Positions 18,155-25,589 of a DNA stretch of 64,000 bases are shown one piece after another. Under the pieces are notes generated by a model. That model was not told the origin of the DNA. It saw only the letters and a program-made list of their open reading frames with translations, and did not search any database. The position numbers and the translations under genes were made by a program. Every line of letters begins with the position of its first letter. The stretch's first letter is position 1. Origin of the DNA: SYOC01 sp964441775 (lineage in GTDB: Bacteria; Desulfobacterota; Binatia; Bin18); NCBI GenBank assembly GCA_964441775.1, contig CAYTVL010000023.1, positions 20,497-84,496 on the forward strand, in the 5' to 3' direction.

Positions 18155-19699
18155 CTACTGCGACGCCCGCAAGGCTGCTGCCTGTTCTTGGGATGGTAAA
18201 CGCGCAGTAAAGACGGCAGCAACTTTGTCCTCGTAGACTAATTGAAAACGCGGATCGAGACGCAGAAGTGAAGCCAAGGCTCCCTTGATATTGGCAATAA
18301 CCAAATGAGCTGCTATCAGATCAGGGTCTGCATCCCATCCTTCGCTCCCTGTCCACGTATTCAGCGATTGCTCAAGAAGTCTGTTGCCATAGAGGTTGGC
18401 GCGGTTATCCATACTGACCAATGGTGTACGCAGACTCCAGATCAGGAATCCGCCCCAGTCGTAATCATTGTACAGTGGCCCCGTATAGCCACGATTTTGT
18501 ATGACCGCGACTGCAGACGCAGGATAATATTCTGCAACAACGGCTTCCAGGTGAGCTTGAGAGAGATCACGATGCCAGCCCGCGACGAAAAGAGCGAAGA
18601 GGAGGAGCCCCGCACAACTTGCGATGCGGAGCTTAGTCAGGGGGAAACGGGCTGCCGAGGGCATAGTCGTGTACGCATCAGCAATGATGGGTGTTGCTAC
18701 TGCTACTATGAACCAGACGTCTCGGCGTGCTCGAAACGAGAGAAAGATTCCCGTCGCCAAGACAAGAAGAGGAATTGGACGCAAGGCCCGCGACCATCCA
18801 AGTGAGAAGGTCGCCCCTAAGGCGACCGCGAGCACACACCAATCCCACGGCGTACGGAATGAGAGGGACTGTAATTCTGTAATGTCGCGGAATTGTCCGG
18901 TTTGCTGTACGAGATCAAGAAGCGTTTGATACAGATGTATGTGATAGGGAGTAAGCAATGTCGCGGCAACACAGGCTGTGAGAACGAGCACCAGAGAGCA
19001 AAACGAAACCGACTGGGCCTTATGCTGATTGAAGGAAGGAGGAAGAAATTTGTCTACTAGCGGCTCCAATGTAGCCAACCCTAGCACGAAGAGGCCATAG
19101 CAGAATTGGATATGGGTATTAGCCCAAAGACAGAAAAGCAGCGGCAGGAAAAACAACCGCTTGACTTCTCCTTGTCGCCGCGCCAGGAAAATACAGTCTA
19201 CTTCGACAAGAAAGAAGAGAATACTAAAAAGCCAGGGCCGTGGACTATACAAGGAGGTCATGGCAAGCAACCCCACCGCTGTGAGGGCGACTTCAGCCGG
19301 AAAGTTTAACGCGAATCTGCGCACCAATTTATACAGCGCTGCTGCAATCAGCAGAGTGAAAATGACCGTGTAGAGCACAATTCCGAGCAAGCCAAACGCT
19401 TGGTACAGCCCGTACACGAGAACCTCGAAAAGCCAACTGTAGGCGACCCACGGCTTCCCCATGCCATAGCTCGAAAATTCGTCTACTTTGGGCACAGTCC
19501 CGTGCGCAATAATCCATTGTCCCGTGCGCAGATGCCACCAAATATCGGGATCACTCACGGGCTCCAGCGCTAGCAGCGCCGGAACAATGAATAAGAGCGA
19601 AACAAGCACGAGGCGGCGGAGGGTCTCTTCGTGTTCGAGAAAAGAGCGGAGAATCTTCGGCATAAAGGTCAACAATAGGAAAGGCCGGAAACTTTTCAT
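18155..19699 (-). CDS. polytopic membrane protein with GT-C-like first loop
   Basis: About 514 residues from the ATG at 19699. A hydrophobic segment is followed by the loop SDPDIWWHLRTGQWIIAHG and then DEFSSYGMGKPWVAYSWL. About ten membrane segments follow, and the soluble C-terminus has YNDYDWGGFLIW. This pattern recurs in uncharacterised membrane proteins of polysaccharide loci that resemble GT-C transferases with a D-x-D first loop. The function is not known. A GTG at 19753 would extend the frame by 18 residues, but that stretch overlaps a decayed glycosyltransferase fragment, so the internal ATG is preferred. No strong Shine-Dalgarno was found. Confidence 0.65.
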   Translation of the reverse strand: MKSFRPFLLLTFMPKILRSFLEHEETLRRLVLVSLLFIVPALLALEPVSDPDIWWHLRTGQWIIAHGTVPKVDEFSSYGMGKPWVAYSWLFEVLVYGLYQAFGLLGIVLYTVIFTLLIAAALYKLVRRFALNFPAEVALTAVGLLAMTSLYSPRPWLFSILFFLVEVDCIFLARRQGEVKRLFFLPLLFCLWANTHIQFCYGLFVLGLATLEPLVDKFLPPSFNQHKAQSVSFCSLVLVLTACVAATLLTPYHIHLYQTLLDLVQQTGQFRDITELQSLSFRTPWDWCVLAVALGATFSLGWSRALRPIPLLVLATGIFLSFRARRDVWFIVAVATPIIADAYTTMPSAARFPLTKLRIASCAGLLLFALFVAGWHRDLSQAHLEAVVAEYYPASAVAVIQNRGYTGPLYNDYDWGGFLIWSLRTPLVSMDNRANLYGNRLLEQSLNTWTGSEGWDADPDLIAAHLVIANIKGALASLLRLDPRFQLVYEDKVAAVFTARLPSQEQAAALRASQ

Positions 19700-19712
19700 T
19701 TTCGCTTCAGGC

Positions 19713-19859
19713 TCAGCCCGCTGAGAAAGAAGCCAGAGAAAACAATTTGACACCCCAACGGCAACGAGAGAACAGGTGGTTGCCCATGACGAAATCGTAG
19801 CCTTCGCGCAGCTTCTCGATGAACGGCGGCAGCCCGGTCAAGTCATAGCTGTCGGGAGA
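19713..19859 (-). pseudogene. fragment of a family 2 (DPM1-like) glycosyltransferase
   Basis: The minus strand reads PDSYDLTGLPPFIEKLREG and then YDFVMGN (about 19779-19856), running on to a TGA at 19713-19715. DSYDF-LP-F-EKLREGYD-VMGN is a recognisable stretch of polyprenyl-phosphate glycosyltransferases of the DPM1-like GT2 group. No start and no upstream GT2 domain exist here; upstream is the downstream flank of tadG. The first part of this fragment is repeated at 21121-21160 within the tandem duplication. Confidence 0.6.
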
Positions 19860-19952
19860 GGCGAGCGGCTCTTTGCAGATTACTATCGCCCGCGTCCAGC
19901 GTTGATAGAGTTATCGGTGCGCGCCTTTTTTTATAAAGGGTAGCTGTGCTGA

Positions 19953-20996
19953 TTAGTTCACCAGCACTGGACTCTGGGCGGCGGTGCCGAAACACGTCCC
20001 TCCTGGTCCCCCTGTGACAGAGGCGGGACACGTCATCTTCCCCGCAATATACTTAGGACTTCCTGTATCTTTGACCTGAGTGATACAGAACTCGGCGAAG
20101 CCGAGGACACTGCGACTGCCATTCATGGGCGTATTACAGGTGCCGCCAACAACGGGGACGAGGACACACCAGGGAGTAGTCGTACTACAGCTATGCGCCG
20201 TACATTGTGTTTTTATATCTTGTAGACAACTTGTAAGCTGGCCATTATTTAAGTTGAGGGAATCGCCAGAGCTGATGTTAGGCATTGTGCTCGGGTTATT
20301 GACCAGAGCACTGCAATTCGACGCATTGGCCGTTATATTGGAGGGGGTAAAAAACGCAGAGTTATTATCCGGTGTCTGGTATGCGTGCGTGACGTCACAC
20401 GTGCCGGTATTTGTGGGATCAACTGCATCGTGGCAGAATGCGAGGGGCAACGTGGGTTTCTCCGTTCCAGGACAGCCCACATACGCCGTAGCGTCGACAT
20501 GGATGGTCATGGAACCCGTTTCCGAGGCCCCGAACACATTTCTGATCGACGAAAAGAACAGCGGAGTGGGCACGGCGTTGGTTACCTTAACTGCATTACA
20601 GTTGGTCCCGCCGCCGAGGATTGCACTCCACCCCGTTGCTGTCGTAAGAGCATGCGTTGTCGTGTTGTAAGACATTGCTGTCACGGTATTCGAGGGATTC
20701 GTGCTGGTGTTGATTACATTGTTAACGGTGGCGCTTGCCAGCAGATCGGCTCTCGCCTGCGTTTTTGCCGCCCGGTACGAATCACAATCGGTATACCCGT
20801 TGTAGGGAAATGTGGTTGGGCAAATGAGCGCCGATCCCGCCGCGAGAGCTGCGGCGTCTACACGCCGTTGCGCTTGCCCCCGTGCATACGTGGTCCAGCC
20901 AATGTCGACCGCGACGCCGAGGAAGAGGAGCATCAGAAAGAAGAGCAAGCCGATGAAGACAAGCGTGACGCCTTGTTCGTTTTTCAAGATGTGCAT
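19953..20996 (-). CDS. tadG: TadG-like pilus-assembly protein, downstream copy
   Basis: A 347-residue protein starting with the TadE/G N-terminal module: MHILKNEQGVTLVFIGLL, then one membrane helix, then the Ala-rich RRVDAAALAAGSALI. Such minor pseudopilin-like proteins are exported by the Tad system and sit in or near the envelope. The large rest is Ser/Thr/Asn/Cys-rich and has no von Willebrand A domain that I can see; it ends GTAAQSPVLVN. Residues 1-71 are identical to the copy at 21257 and the last 10 or so also match, but the middle is only moderately alike. AGGAGACC lies upstream of the ATG. Transcription probably comes through tadE and the first copy. Confidence 0.8.
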   Translation of the reverse strand: MHILKNEQGVTLVFIGLLFFLMLLFLGVAVDIGWTTYARGQAQRRVDAAALAAGSALICPTTFPYNGYTDCDSYRAAKTQARADLLASATVNNVINTSTNPSNTVTAMSYNTTTHALTTATGWSAILGGGTNCNAVKVTNAVPTPLFFSSIRNVFGASETGSMTIHVDATAYVGCPGTEKPTLPLAFCHDAVDPTNTGTCDVTHAYQTPDNNSAFFTPSNITANASNCSALVNNPSTMPNISSGDSLNLNNGQLTSCLQDIKTQCTAHSCSTTTPWCVLVPVVGGTCNTPMNGSRSVLGFAEFCITQVKDTGSPKYIAGKMTCPASVTGGPGGTCFGTAAQSPVLVN

Positions 20997-21050
20997 ATGC
21001 TAGGTCTCCTGGTAATAAGGGCAATCCATCTCACGATAATGAGCAGTTTG

Positions 21051-21110
21051 TCATGTTGGTGATTGCCATTCCCAGCGCATGGTGGACTTGCGTGTGAGGG
21101 TGATCGCACT
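21051..21110 (-). pseudogene. truncated 3' end of tadE left by the duplication
   Basis: The last 20 or so codons of tadE are repeated here (AITLTRKSTMRWEWQSPT, then TGA at 21051-21053), against AITLTRKATMRWEWQSPT in the intact gene. Upstream, the homology stops at 21110 and a 10-base junction leads into the next copy. It has no start. Confidence 0.85.
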
Positions 21111-21120
21111 CTATAGGTGC

Positions 21121-22390
21121 CGATGAACGGCGGCAGCCCGGTCAAGTCATAGCTGTCGGGAGAGGCGAGCGGCTCTTTGTAGATTACTATCGCCCGCGTC
21201 CAGCATTGATAGAGTTATCGGTGTGTGCTTTTTTTTGTAAAGGGTAGCCGTGCTGATTAGTTCACCAGCACTGGACTCTGGGCGGCGGTGCCGAAACATT
21301 CTCCCCCTGGACCGCCAGTGAAGTTGGCGGGGCATTGTAGGTAGCCGTCCACATATTTAGGATTACCTGTCGTTATGACGCTCGTGATGCAAAACATGGC
21401 AAAACCAGAGTCTGGTTGAGACTGAACGAAGCTACAATTGTCGACTACTGGCACGACGACGCACCACTTTCCTGAGGCGTCCTTGTTTGTATTGTATTGG
21501 GTTTGAATAGCTGACAAGCAGCTTGTGAGCTGACCATTGTTCAGATTGAGAGTTGTTCCGGTGCTAACAGTCGGCATTGTGGTGGTGCCATTGACCAGGG
21601 CTTTGCATAACGAATCGCTCATAGTTCCCAGAGAAGCGGGATCCATGAATCCGGAATTATTTGCGCCGTTTGGCACTTGTAATCCATGGGCGACGTTGCA
21701 ATTAGAAGGGTAGTTGATGGCTGAGGAGCAGAAGCCAAGAGGGAGCGGCGGTTTCTCCGCCCCAGGGCAGCCTACATACGCAGTAGCGCCGACATGGACA
21801 GTCATCGAGCCATTTTCCGAGGCGCCGAACACATTTCTGATCGACGAAAAGAACAGCGGAGTGGGCACGGCCTCGCTCACCTGCACTGCGTTACAATTGG
21901 CTTGTGTCCAGTCACTCGCTGCAGTGAGTGTCTGCGACGTGGCGTTGTATTTCATTTTCGCTACGGTGTTTGCAGGGTTCGTGCTGGTGTTGACTACATT
22001 GTTGACAGAAGCGCCTGCCAGCAGATCGGCTCTTGCTTGGGTTTTTGCCGCCCGGTATGAAGCGCAATCGGTATACCCGTTGTAGGGAAATGTGGTTGGG
22101 CAAATGAGCGCCGATCCCGCCGCGAGAGCTGCGGCGTCTACACGCCGTTGCGCTTGCCCCCGTGCATACGTGGTCCAGCCAATGTCGACCGCGACGCCGA
22201 GGAAGAGGAGCATCAAAAAGAAGAGCAGGCCGATGAAGACAAGCGTGACGCCTTGTTCGTTTTTCAAGATGTGCATGTGCTAGGTCTCCTGGTAATAAGG
22301 GGAATCCATCTCACGATAATGAGCAGTTTGTCATGTCGGTGATTGCCATTCCCAGCGCATGGTGGCCTTGCGTGTGAGAGTGATTGCACT
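21121..22390. repeat. tandem duplication, right copy (tadG plus flanks)
   Basis: The right copy of the duplication at 19817-21110. It starts ten bases after the left copy ends, holds a whole tadG-like gene and its leader, and ends inside the intact tadE gene. It is 24 bases shorter than the left copy. Confidence 0.9.
21257..22276 (-). CDS. tadG: TadG-like pilus-assembly protein, upstream copy
   Basis: A 339-residue paralogue of the protein at 19953, with the same first 71 residues (apart from none seen) and the same C-terminal GTAAQSPVLVN. The middle differs: ANCNAVQVSEAVPTPLFF against TNCNAVKVTNAVPTPLFF, and then long unalike Asn/Thr/Ser-rich stretches with scattered Cys. AGGAGACCTAGC precedes the ATG and is identical to that of the other copy. 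It follows tadE by about 54 bases on the same strand. It is probably exported to the cell surface and inserted by its N-terminal helix; adhesion is a guess. Confidence 0.8.
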   Translation of the reverse strand: MHILKNEQGVTLVFIGLLFFLMLLFLGVAVDIGWTTYARGQAQRRVDAAALAAGSALICPTTFPYNGYTDCASYRAAKTQARADLLAGASVNNVVNTSTNPANTVAKMKYNATSQTLTAASDWTQANCNAVQVSEAVPTPLFFSSIRNVFGASENGSMTVHVGATAYVGCPGAEKPPLPLGFCSSAINYPSNCNVAHGLQVPNGANNSGFMDPASLGTMSDSLCKALVNGTTTMPTVSTGTTLNLNNGQLTSCLSAIQTQYNTNKDASGKWCVVVPVVDNCSFVQSQPDSGFAMFCITSVITTGNPKYVDGYLQCPANFTGGPGGECFGTAAQSPVLVN

Positions 22391-22810
22391 AGTCGGAAAA
22401 CTGTTGTGCAGAATTGCCAGCATGCCGGGTACGAGGTACCAGCTATAAGTGCCGGTGATGGTGACTGTAAGAGTCTGATTTGGCGCCGCGCCGGTGACTG
22501 CAGTATTCGCGACGGTAAAGCCATTAAAAAGGCCGACGTTGGGAATAGCTTTGCAGGCAGTACTCAGGATGAGCGAGCTGTTCGTCATACAACTGGGAAA
22601 AGTGTCGCTTCCCGCAGTTGGCGTGGTCTGTTGCGTGGCCCCCTTGCGGGCCCCTTCGCGCGCGGCATTTTCGGTCACATTGCTAACAAGAAATATCAAG
22701 CCAAAATCTATGACTCCACCAATGAGCAACAAAACAAACGGGAGGACCAGCGCCAATTCGGTGATGCTTTGACCACGCGCATTTTTCAATAAAGAAACCA
22801 TTCGTTGCAT
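22331..22810 (-). CDS. tadE: TadE-like minor pseudopilin
   Basis: About 159 residues. The N-terminus NARGQSITELALVLPFVLLL is the TadE signature, with Glu before the hydrophobic helix, and it continues IGGVIDFGLIF and VTENAAREGARKGA. TadE-family proteins are prepilin-like subunits needed for Flp pilus biogenesis. The ATG at 22810 has AGGAG 13 bases upstream; a second ATG lies at 22801. A longer open frame to 22987 has no TadE-like sequence, so it is not used. It heads the leftward tadE-tadG-tadG unit, diverging from flp. Confidence 0.8.
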   Translation of the reverse strand: MQRMVSLLKNARGQSITELALVLPFVLLLIGGVIDFGLIFLVSNVTENAAREGARKGATQQTTPTAGSDTFPSCMTNSSLILSTACKAIPNVGLFNGFTVANTAVTGAAPNQTLTVTITGTYSWYLVPGMLAILHNSFPTSAITLTRKATMRWEWQSPT

Positions 22811-23173
22811 ACTATTCGTCTTTCTCCTCTGTCTGAGAGTCTCTTCGATCGATCCGCTCCTGAGATTCTTCGTCGTTGCACTCCTCAGAATTCCTGTGAC
22901 TGCACTTCGGGAAAACCACCATAAGACGAGCAAAATCCGTACCCATGAAGATTTCTGTTCAGGGTCAAGACTGCCCTCTCTCTGCATGAAAGGCTCGCGG
23001 GCTGCAGTTCGAGGCTCTCATAGCCATATCGAACACGCGTCTGTTTTTTTTAAGTTTATTGTGTAAAGGGTGCGATTTCCTTTTGCCCTATATTGTTCGC
23101 TACGCTGTCAAGAAATCCTTGTTCTGTTTGGAAGAGATCGCGCCGATGTTTGTCTGTTCGAGCAAACCTTCTT

Positions 23174-23219
23174 TTGTCACATTTGGCAAAACACATGACA
23201 AAAATGACAAATGTGACAA
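23174..23219 (+). promoter_or_regulatory. 12-bp inverted repeat, possible enhancer (activator) site for flp
   Basis: TTGTCACATTTG (23174-23185) and CAAATGTGACAA (23208-23219) are exact reverse complements with a 22-base spacer. They lie about 65-110 bases upstream of the sigma-54 promoter, as an enhancer-binding protein's site would. Which protein binds is unknown; the activator at 12206 is one candidate. Confidence 0.55.
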
Positions 23220-23282
23220 GACGATCTGACTCAGCGCGCGCAAAAGTCGTGGATTCAAGGGGATCCGTGGGGATTTTGCCAT

Positions 23283-23298
23283 TGGCACGACTTGTGCT
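23283..23298 (+). promoter_or_regulatory. sigma-54 promoter of the flp pilin gene
   Basis: TGGCACGACTTGTGCT fits TGGCACG-N4-TTGCW with one mismatch (GTGCT). The GG at 23284-23285 and the GC at 23296-23297 are at exact spacing. The predicted start is near 23309, fifty bases before the flp ATG. Confidence 0.75.
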
Positions 23299-23358
23299 CC
23301 CTCTGCGCAACTGCCAATTTCTACGATGGCAGAAACTGAAACAATGGAGGACTAAAAG

Positions 23359-23535
23359 ATGGAATTGTTTACTCGCTTAGTGAAAGAAGAAGAAGGGCAG
23401 GGGATGACGGAATACGCGTTGATTCTCGGGCTCGTCGTTCTTGGTTTCTGGGTGCTCGTCAAGAACTCGGGCCTCGGGACTTCCATAAATGCGCTCTTTG
23501 GCAAGGTAAAAAACACAGTAGACACTTGCTGCTAG
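23359..23535 (+). CDS. flp: Flp-type type IVb prepilin, copy 1
   Basis: A 58-residue pilin, too short for most gene callers. The leader MELFTRLVKEEEG is followed by the mature end QGMTEYALILGLVVLGF. Cleavage after Gly with Glu at +5 and Tyr at +6 is the classic Flp site for the TadV peptidase. A single hydrophobic helix forms the core, and the protein ends in VDTCC. GGAGG at 23346-23350 precedes the ATG. It is transcribed from the sigma-54 promoter upstream and followed by a second copy. Confidence 0.92.
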   Translation: MELFTRLVKEEEGQGMTEYALILGLVVLGFWVLVKNSGLGTSINALFGKVKNTVDTCC

Positions 23536-23756
23536 GATCAGCAAAAGTCGAACGAGCGTGGCGCCAGTGCTTTCCTCCTATTGCTTATGAGGAGTAGACT
23601 AAGTTTACTTTTTTGTAAGGTTTCCATATTGCCGGAGCACGAAAGAAGCGAAGAATCTCTACGCGGGATCTCCCACCCTGTTCCAGATGAAAGCCCTGGT
23701 TCCCTAATCTTTTCCCTTCTGGTTCACCCATGCGACCAGAAGTATGAGGAGGATAA

Positions 23757-23933
23757 ATGAAACTGCTCAAGCAGTTAGTGAAAGAAGAAGAAGGGCAGGG
23801 GATGACGGAGTACGCGTTGATTCTCGGACTCGTCGTTCTCGGTTTCTGGATACTCGTCAAGAATTCAGGCCTAGGGGATTCCATAAATAATCTCTTTGTC
23901 AAGGCAAAAAACACGGTAGACACCTGCTGTTAA
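23757..23933 (+). CDS. flp: Flp-type type IVb prepilin, copy 2
   Basis: A 58-residue paralogue of the pilin at 23359: MKLLKQLVKEEEG before the cleavage site, QGMTEYALILGLVVLGF after it, and again ending VDTCC. The two differ mostly in the leader and near SINNLFVKAKN. GAGGAGG precedes the ATG. The 221-base space between the two genes shows no second sigma-54 promoter, so read-through from the first is likely. An intrinsic terminator lies 130 bases downstream. Confidence 0.9.
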   Translation: MKLLKQLVKEEEGQGMTEYALILGLVVLGFWILVKNSGLGDSINNLFVKAKNTVDTCC

Positions 23934-24065
23934 GATTGGCCAGATTCGTTCTTGGCTTAGAGACTGCGCTCGAAGAAAAAGAAGCCAAGTGCACGTAGGT
24001 TCCTTTTCCGCGGGAAAAGAGAACCCTCTTCCTAGTCTGTAAGGTTAGCGTGATTTGAAAAAGAG

Positions 24066-24098
24066 GCGCTGCAAGTCAAAGCGGCGCTTTTCTTTTTT
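24066..24098 (+). terminator. intrinsic terminator after the flp pair
   Basis: A 7-bp stem (GCGCTGC 24066-24072 with GCGGCGC 24081-24087, one G-T pair) with loop AAGTCAAA is followed by TTTTCTTTTTT. It separates the pilin genes from the assembly genes, which would let pilin be made in excess. Confidence 0.75.
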
Positions 24099-24198
24099 GT
24101 AAACAATGCAGCGTAGAGTCTTGGGAAATTTCGCCGATGCATCTTAGTACACTCTAGGTGCATTCGCCTATTTTCCTTTAAGGAGCTCAGTCGTTGAC

Positions 24199-24741
24199 AT
24201 GATTTCTGCTCTCGATTTGTTACTCGTTTCGGTGGCTGGAGTAGCGGCAGTGTTTGACGTGAAAGAACGGCGCATTCCCAATTGGCTCGTTGCATTTGCT
24301 CTGGCAAGCGGAGTTTTGCTACATTTAAGACAGGGGATGTCTCCGCTCTTCGATGCTTGCCTGGGCTTTGGCTTGGGCATTGGAGCACTCTTCCTCCCTT
24401 TTGCTCTGGGTTGGCTTGGAGCTGGAGACGTCAAACTTGTCGGAGCGATTGGCGCGGTGTTGGGGCGCTCCTGGCTTCCACGCGTGTTGTTTTACTCGAT
24501 CCTTGCCGGGGGCATATTGGCAGTGCTTTCTCTTGCGCGAAATGAAGCCAACTGGCGAAGAGTAAAAACTTTGTGGCGAGACCTCGTCATGCTGATCCGT
24601 AGTCAGGGTGCTGTGTTGCCAGAAATAATGTCGGATAACGAGTTAACGCGAACCCATACGATTCCTTATGGAGTCGCTATTGCGATAGGAACGCTCATTG
24701 CCGTGTATCTGGATCCCCGCGGTGAGTGGGCGGGGTTCTAG
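24199..24741 (+). CDS. tadV: type IV prepilin peptidase TadV/CpaA
   Basis: A 180-residue inner-membrane aspartyl peptidase that removes the Flp leader. The two catalytic Asp are visible: Asp20 in AVFDVKERRIPN and Asp77 in GAGDVKL. It has about five hydrophobic segments and lacks the methyltransferase part of PilD, as is usual for TadV. It starts the assembly operon, with rcpC 20 bases downstream. Its ribosome site (AAGGAG) is unusually far, 13 bases, from the ATG. Confidence 0.93.
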   Translation: MISALDLLLVSVAGVAAVFDVKERRIPNWLVAFALASGVLLHLRQGMSPLFDACLGFGLGIGALFLPFALGWLGAGDVKLVGAIGAVLGRSWLPRVLFYSILAGGILAVLSLARNEANWRRVKTLWRDLVMLIRSQGAVLPEIMSDNELTRTHTIPYGVAIAIGTLIAVYLDPRGEWAGF

Positions 24742-24761
24742 CGGAAAGAAGGAGTCACCGT

Positions 24762-25568
24762 ATGCAGAACCGGGTGAGACTTGCTGTTTTGTTGGCCATT
24801 AGTTTTGGGTTGCTTGCCGCTTATGGCATCTCTAATTTCCTGCGCCAGCAGCAAGAATCCGCAGAACAATTCCGTAATTCGACGCAAGCCGTCGTGGTGG
24901 CGACGAAAGAAATTCCGGCGGGGACCGTCGTTGCTGAGGATATGGTGCAGCTCTCGCCCTACCTAAAAACTTCTCTCCCGTCGGGGTTTTCTTCTTCGTT
25001 TGACAAAGTCAAAGGAAAAGTAGCCAAAATCGATATCAGCATTGGTGAGCCGGTATTGGAGACTCGACTAGGAGACAAAGCCGGCTTAACCGTGTTGCTA
25101 AGTCCGGGGCAGCGGGCCATGGCTGTCCAGGTCAATGAAGTGATTGGGGTGAGCGGCTTTATTGCACCGAATGATCGGGTGGACGTGATTGCTAATCTCA
25201 CTCCTCCTGGATCAGAAGAAGGGAAAGCGGTGCAGGTTTCGAAAATCGTGCTCCAGAACAAGCGGGTCTTGTCAGTCGCCCAAACTTCGGAAGAGCGTAA
25301 AGATGGCAAGCCACAAGTGGCGAGTTCCATCACTTTAGAACTGACGCCTGAAGAAGTGGAGAAATTGTCGGTCGCCTCCCGAGAAGGACAGATTATTCTC
25401 GCTCTGCGTGGCCAAGCCGACGACGCCATTGTGCCCACGCGCGGGAGCACGGCGCACGATCTCCTCAATATCGTTGCTCCGCAGAAGAAAGGTGCACCGC
25501 CGGTGACTTCAGCAAAGTATCGCGTCAGTGTATATATGGGGGACAAGAAGTCGGAGGTCGAATTCTAG
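24762..25568 (+). CDS. rcpC: Flp pilus assembly protein RcpC/CpaB
   Basis: About 268 residues. A short N-terminal membrane anchor (LAVLLAISFGLLAAYG) is followed by a SAF domain (VVVATKEIPAGTVVAEDMV) and the CpaB core with GQRAMAVQVNEVIGVSGFI. RcpC/CpaB sits in the periplasm with the secretin. AAGGAG precedes the ATG at 24762; an upstream in-frame start at 24726 would overlap tadV and has no ribosome site. It ends 21 bases before the secretin gene. Confidence 0.92.
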   Translation: MQNRVRLAVLLAISFGLLAAYGISNFLRQQQESAEQFRNSTQAVVVATKEIPAGTVVAEDMVQLSPYLKTSLPSGFSSSFDKVKGKVAKIDISIGEPVLETRLGDKAGLTVLLSPGQRAMAVQVNEVIGVSGFIAPNDRVDVIANLTPPGSEEGKAVQVSKIVLQNKRVLSVAQTSEERKDGKPQVASSITLELTPEEVEKLSVASREGQIILALRGQADDAIVPTRGSTAHDLLNIVAPQKKGAPPVTSAKYRVSVYMGDKKSEVEF

Positions 25569-25589
25569 GGAAGGAATCAGGAGGAAGCG

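Larger units (their letters stand above)
19817..21110. repeat. tandem duplication, left copy (tadG plus flanks)
   Basis: The left copy of a 1.3-kb tandem duplication. It begins at CGATGAACGGCGGCAGCC inside the GT2 remnant, covers a whole tadG-like gene and its leader, and stops at a truncated tadE 3' end (GTGATCGCACT). The matching right copy is 21121-22390. Ends and flanks are nearly identical; the central part of tadG has diverged strongly. Confidence 0.9.
22811..23358. other. 548-base intergenic control region between leftward tadEG and rightward flp
   Basis: No gene was found in this stretch. The right part holds a 12-bp palindrome (23174-23219) and a sigma-54 promoter (23283-23298) facing flp. 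The left part shows no sigma-54 match toward tadE. A T-rich run is present near 23042-23050. The extended tadE frame that runs into this region has no recognised domain. Confidence 0.8.

Noticed and set aside
22811..22987. An N-terminal extension of tadE to 218 codons
   Set aside because: The added 59 residues have no TadE-like sequence, whereas the start at 22810 directly precedes the TadE signature and has an AGGAG.
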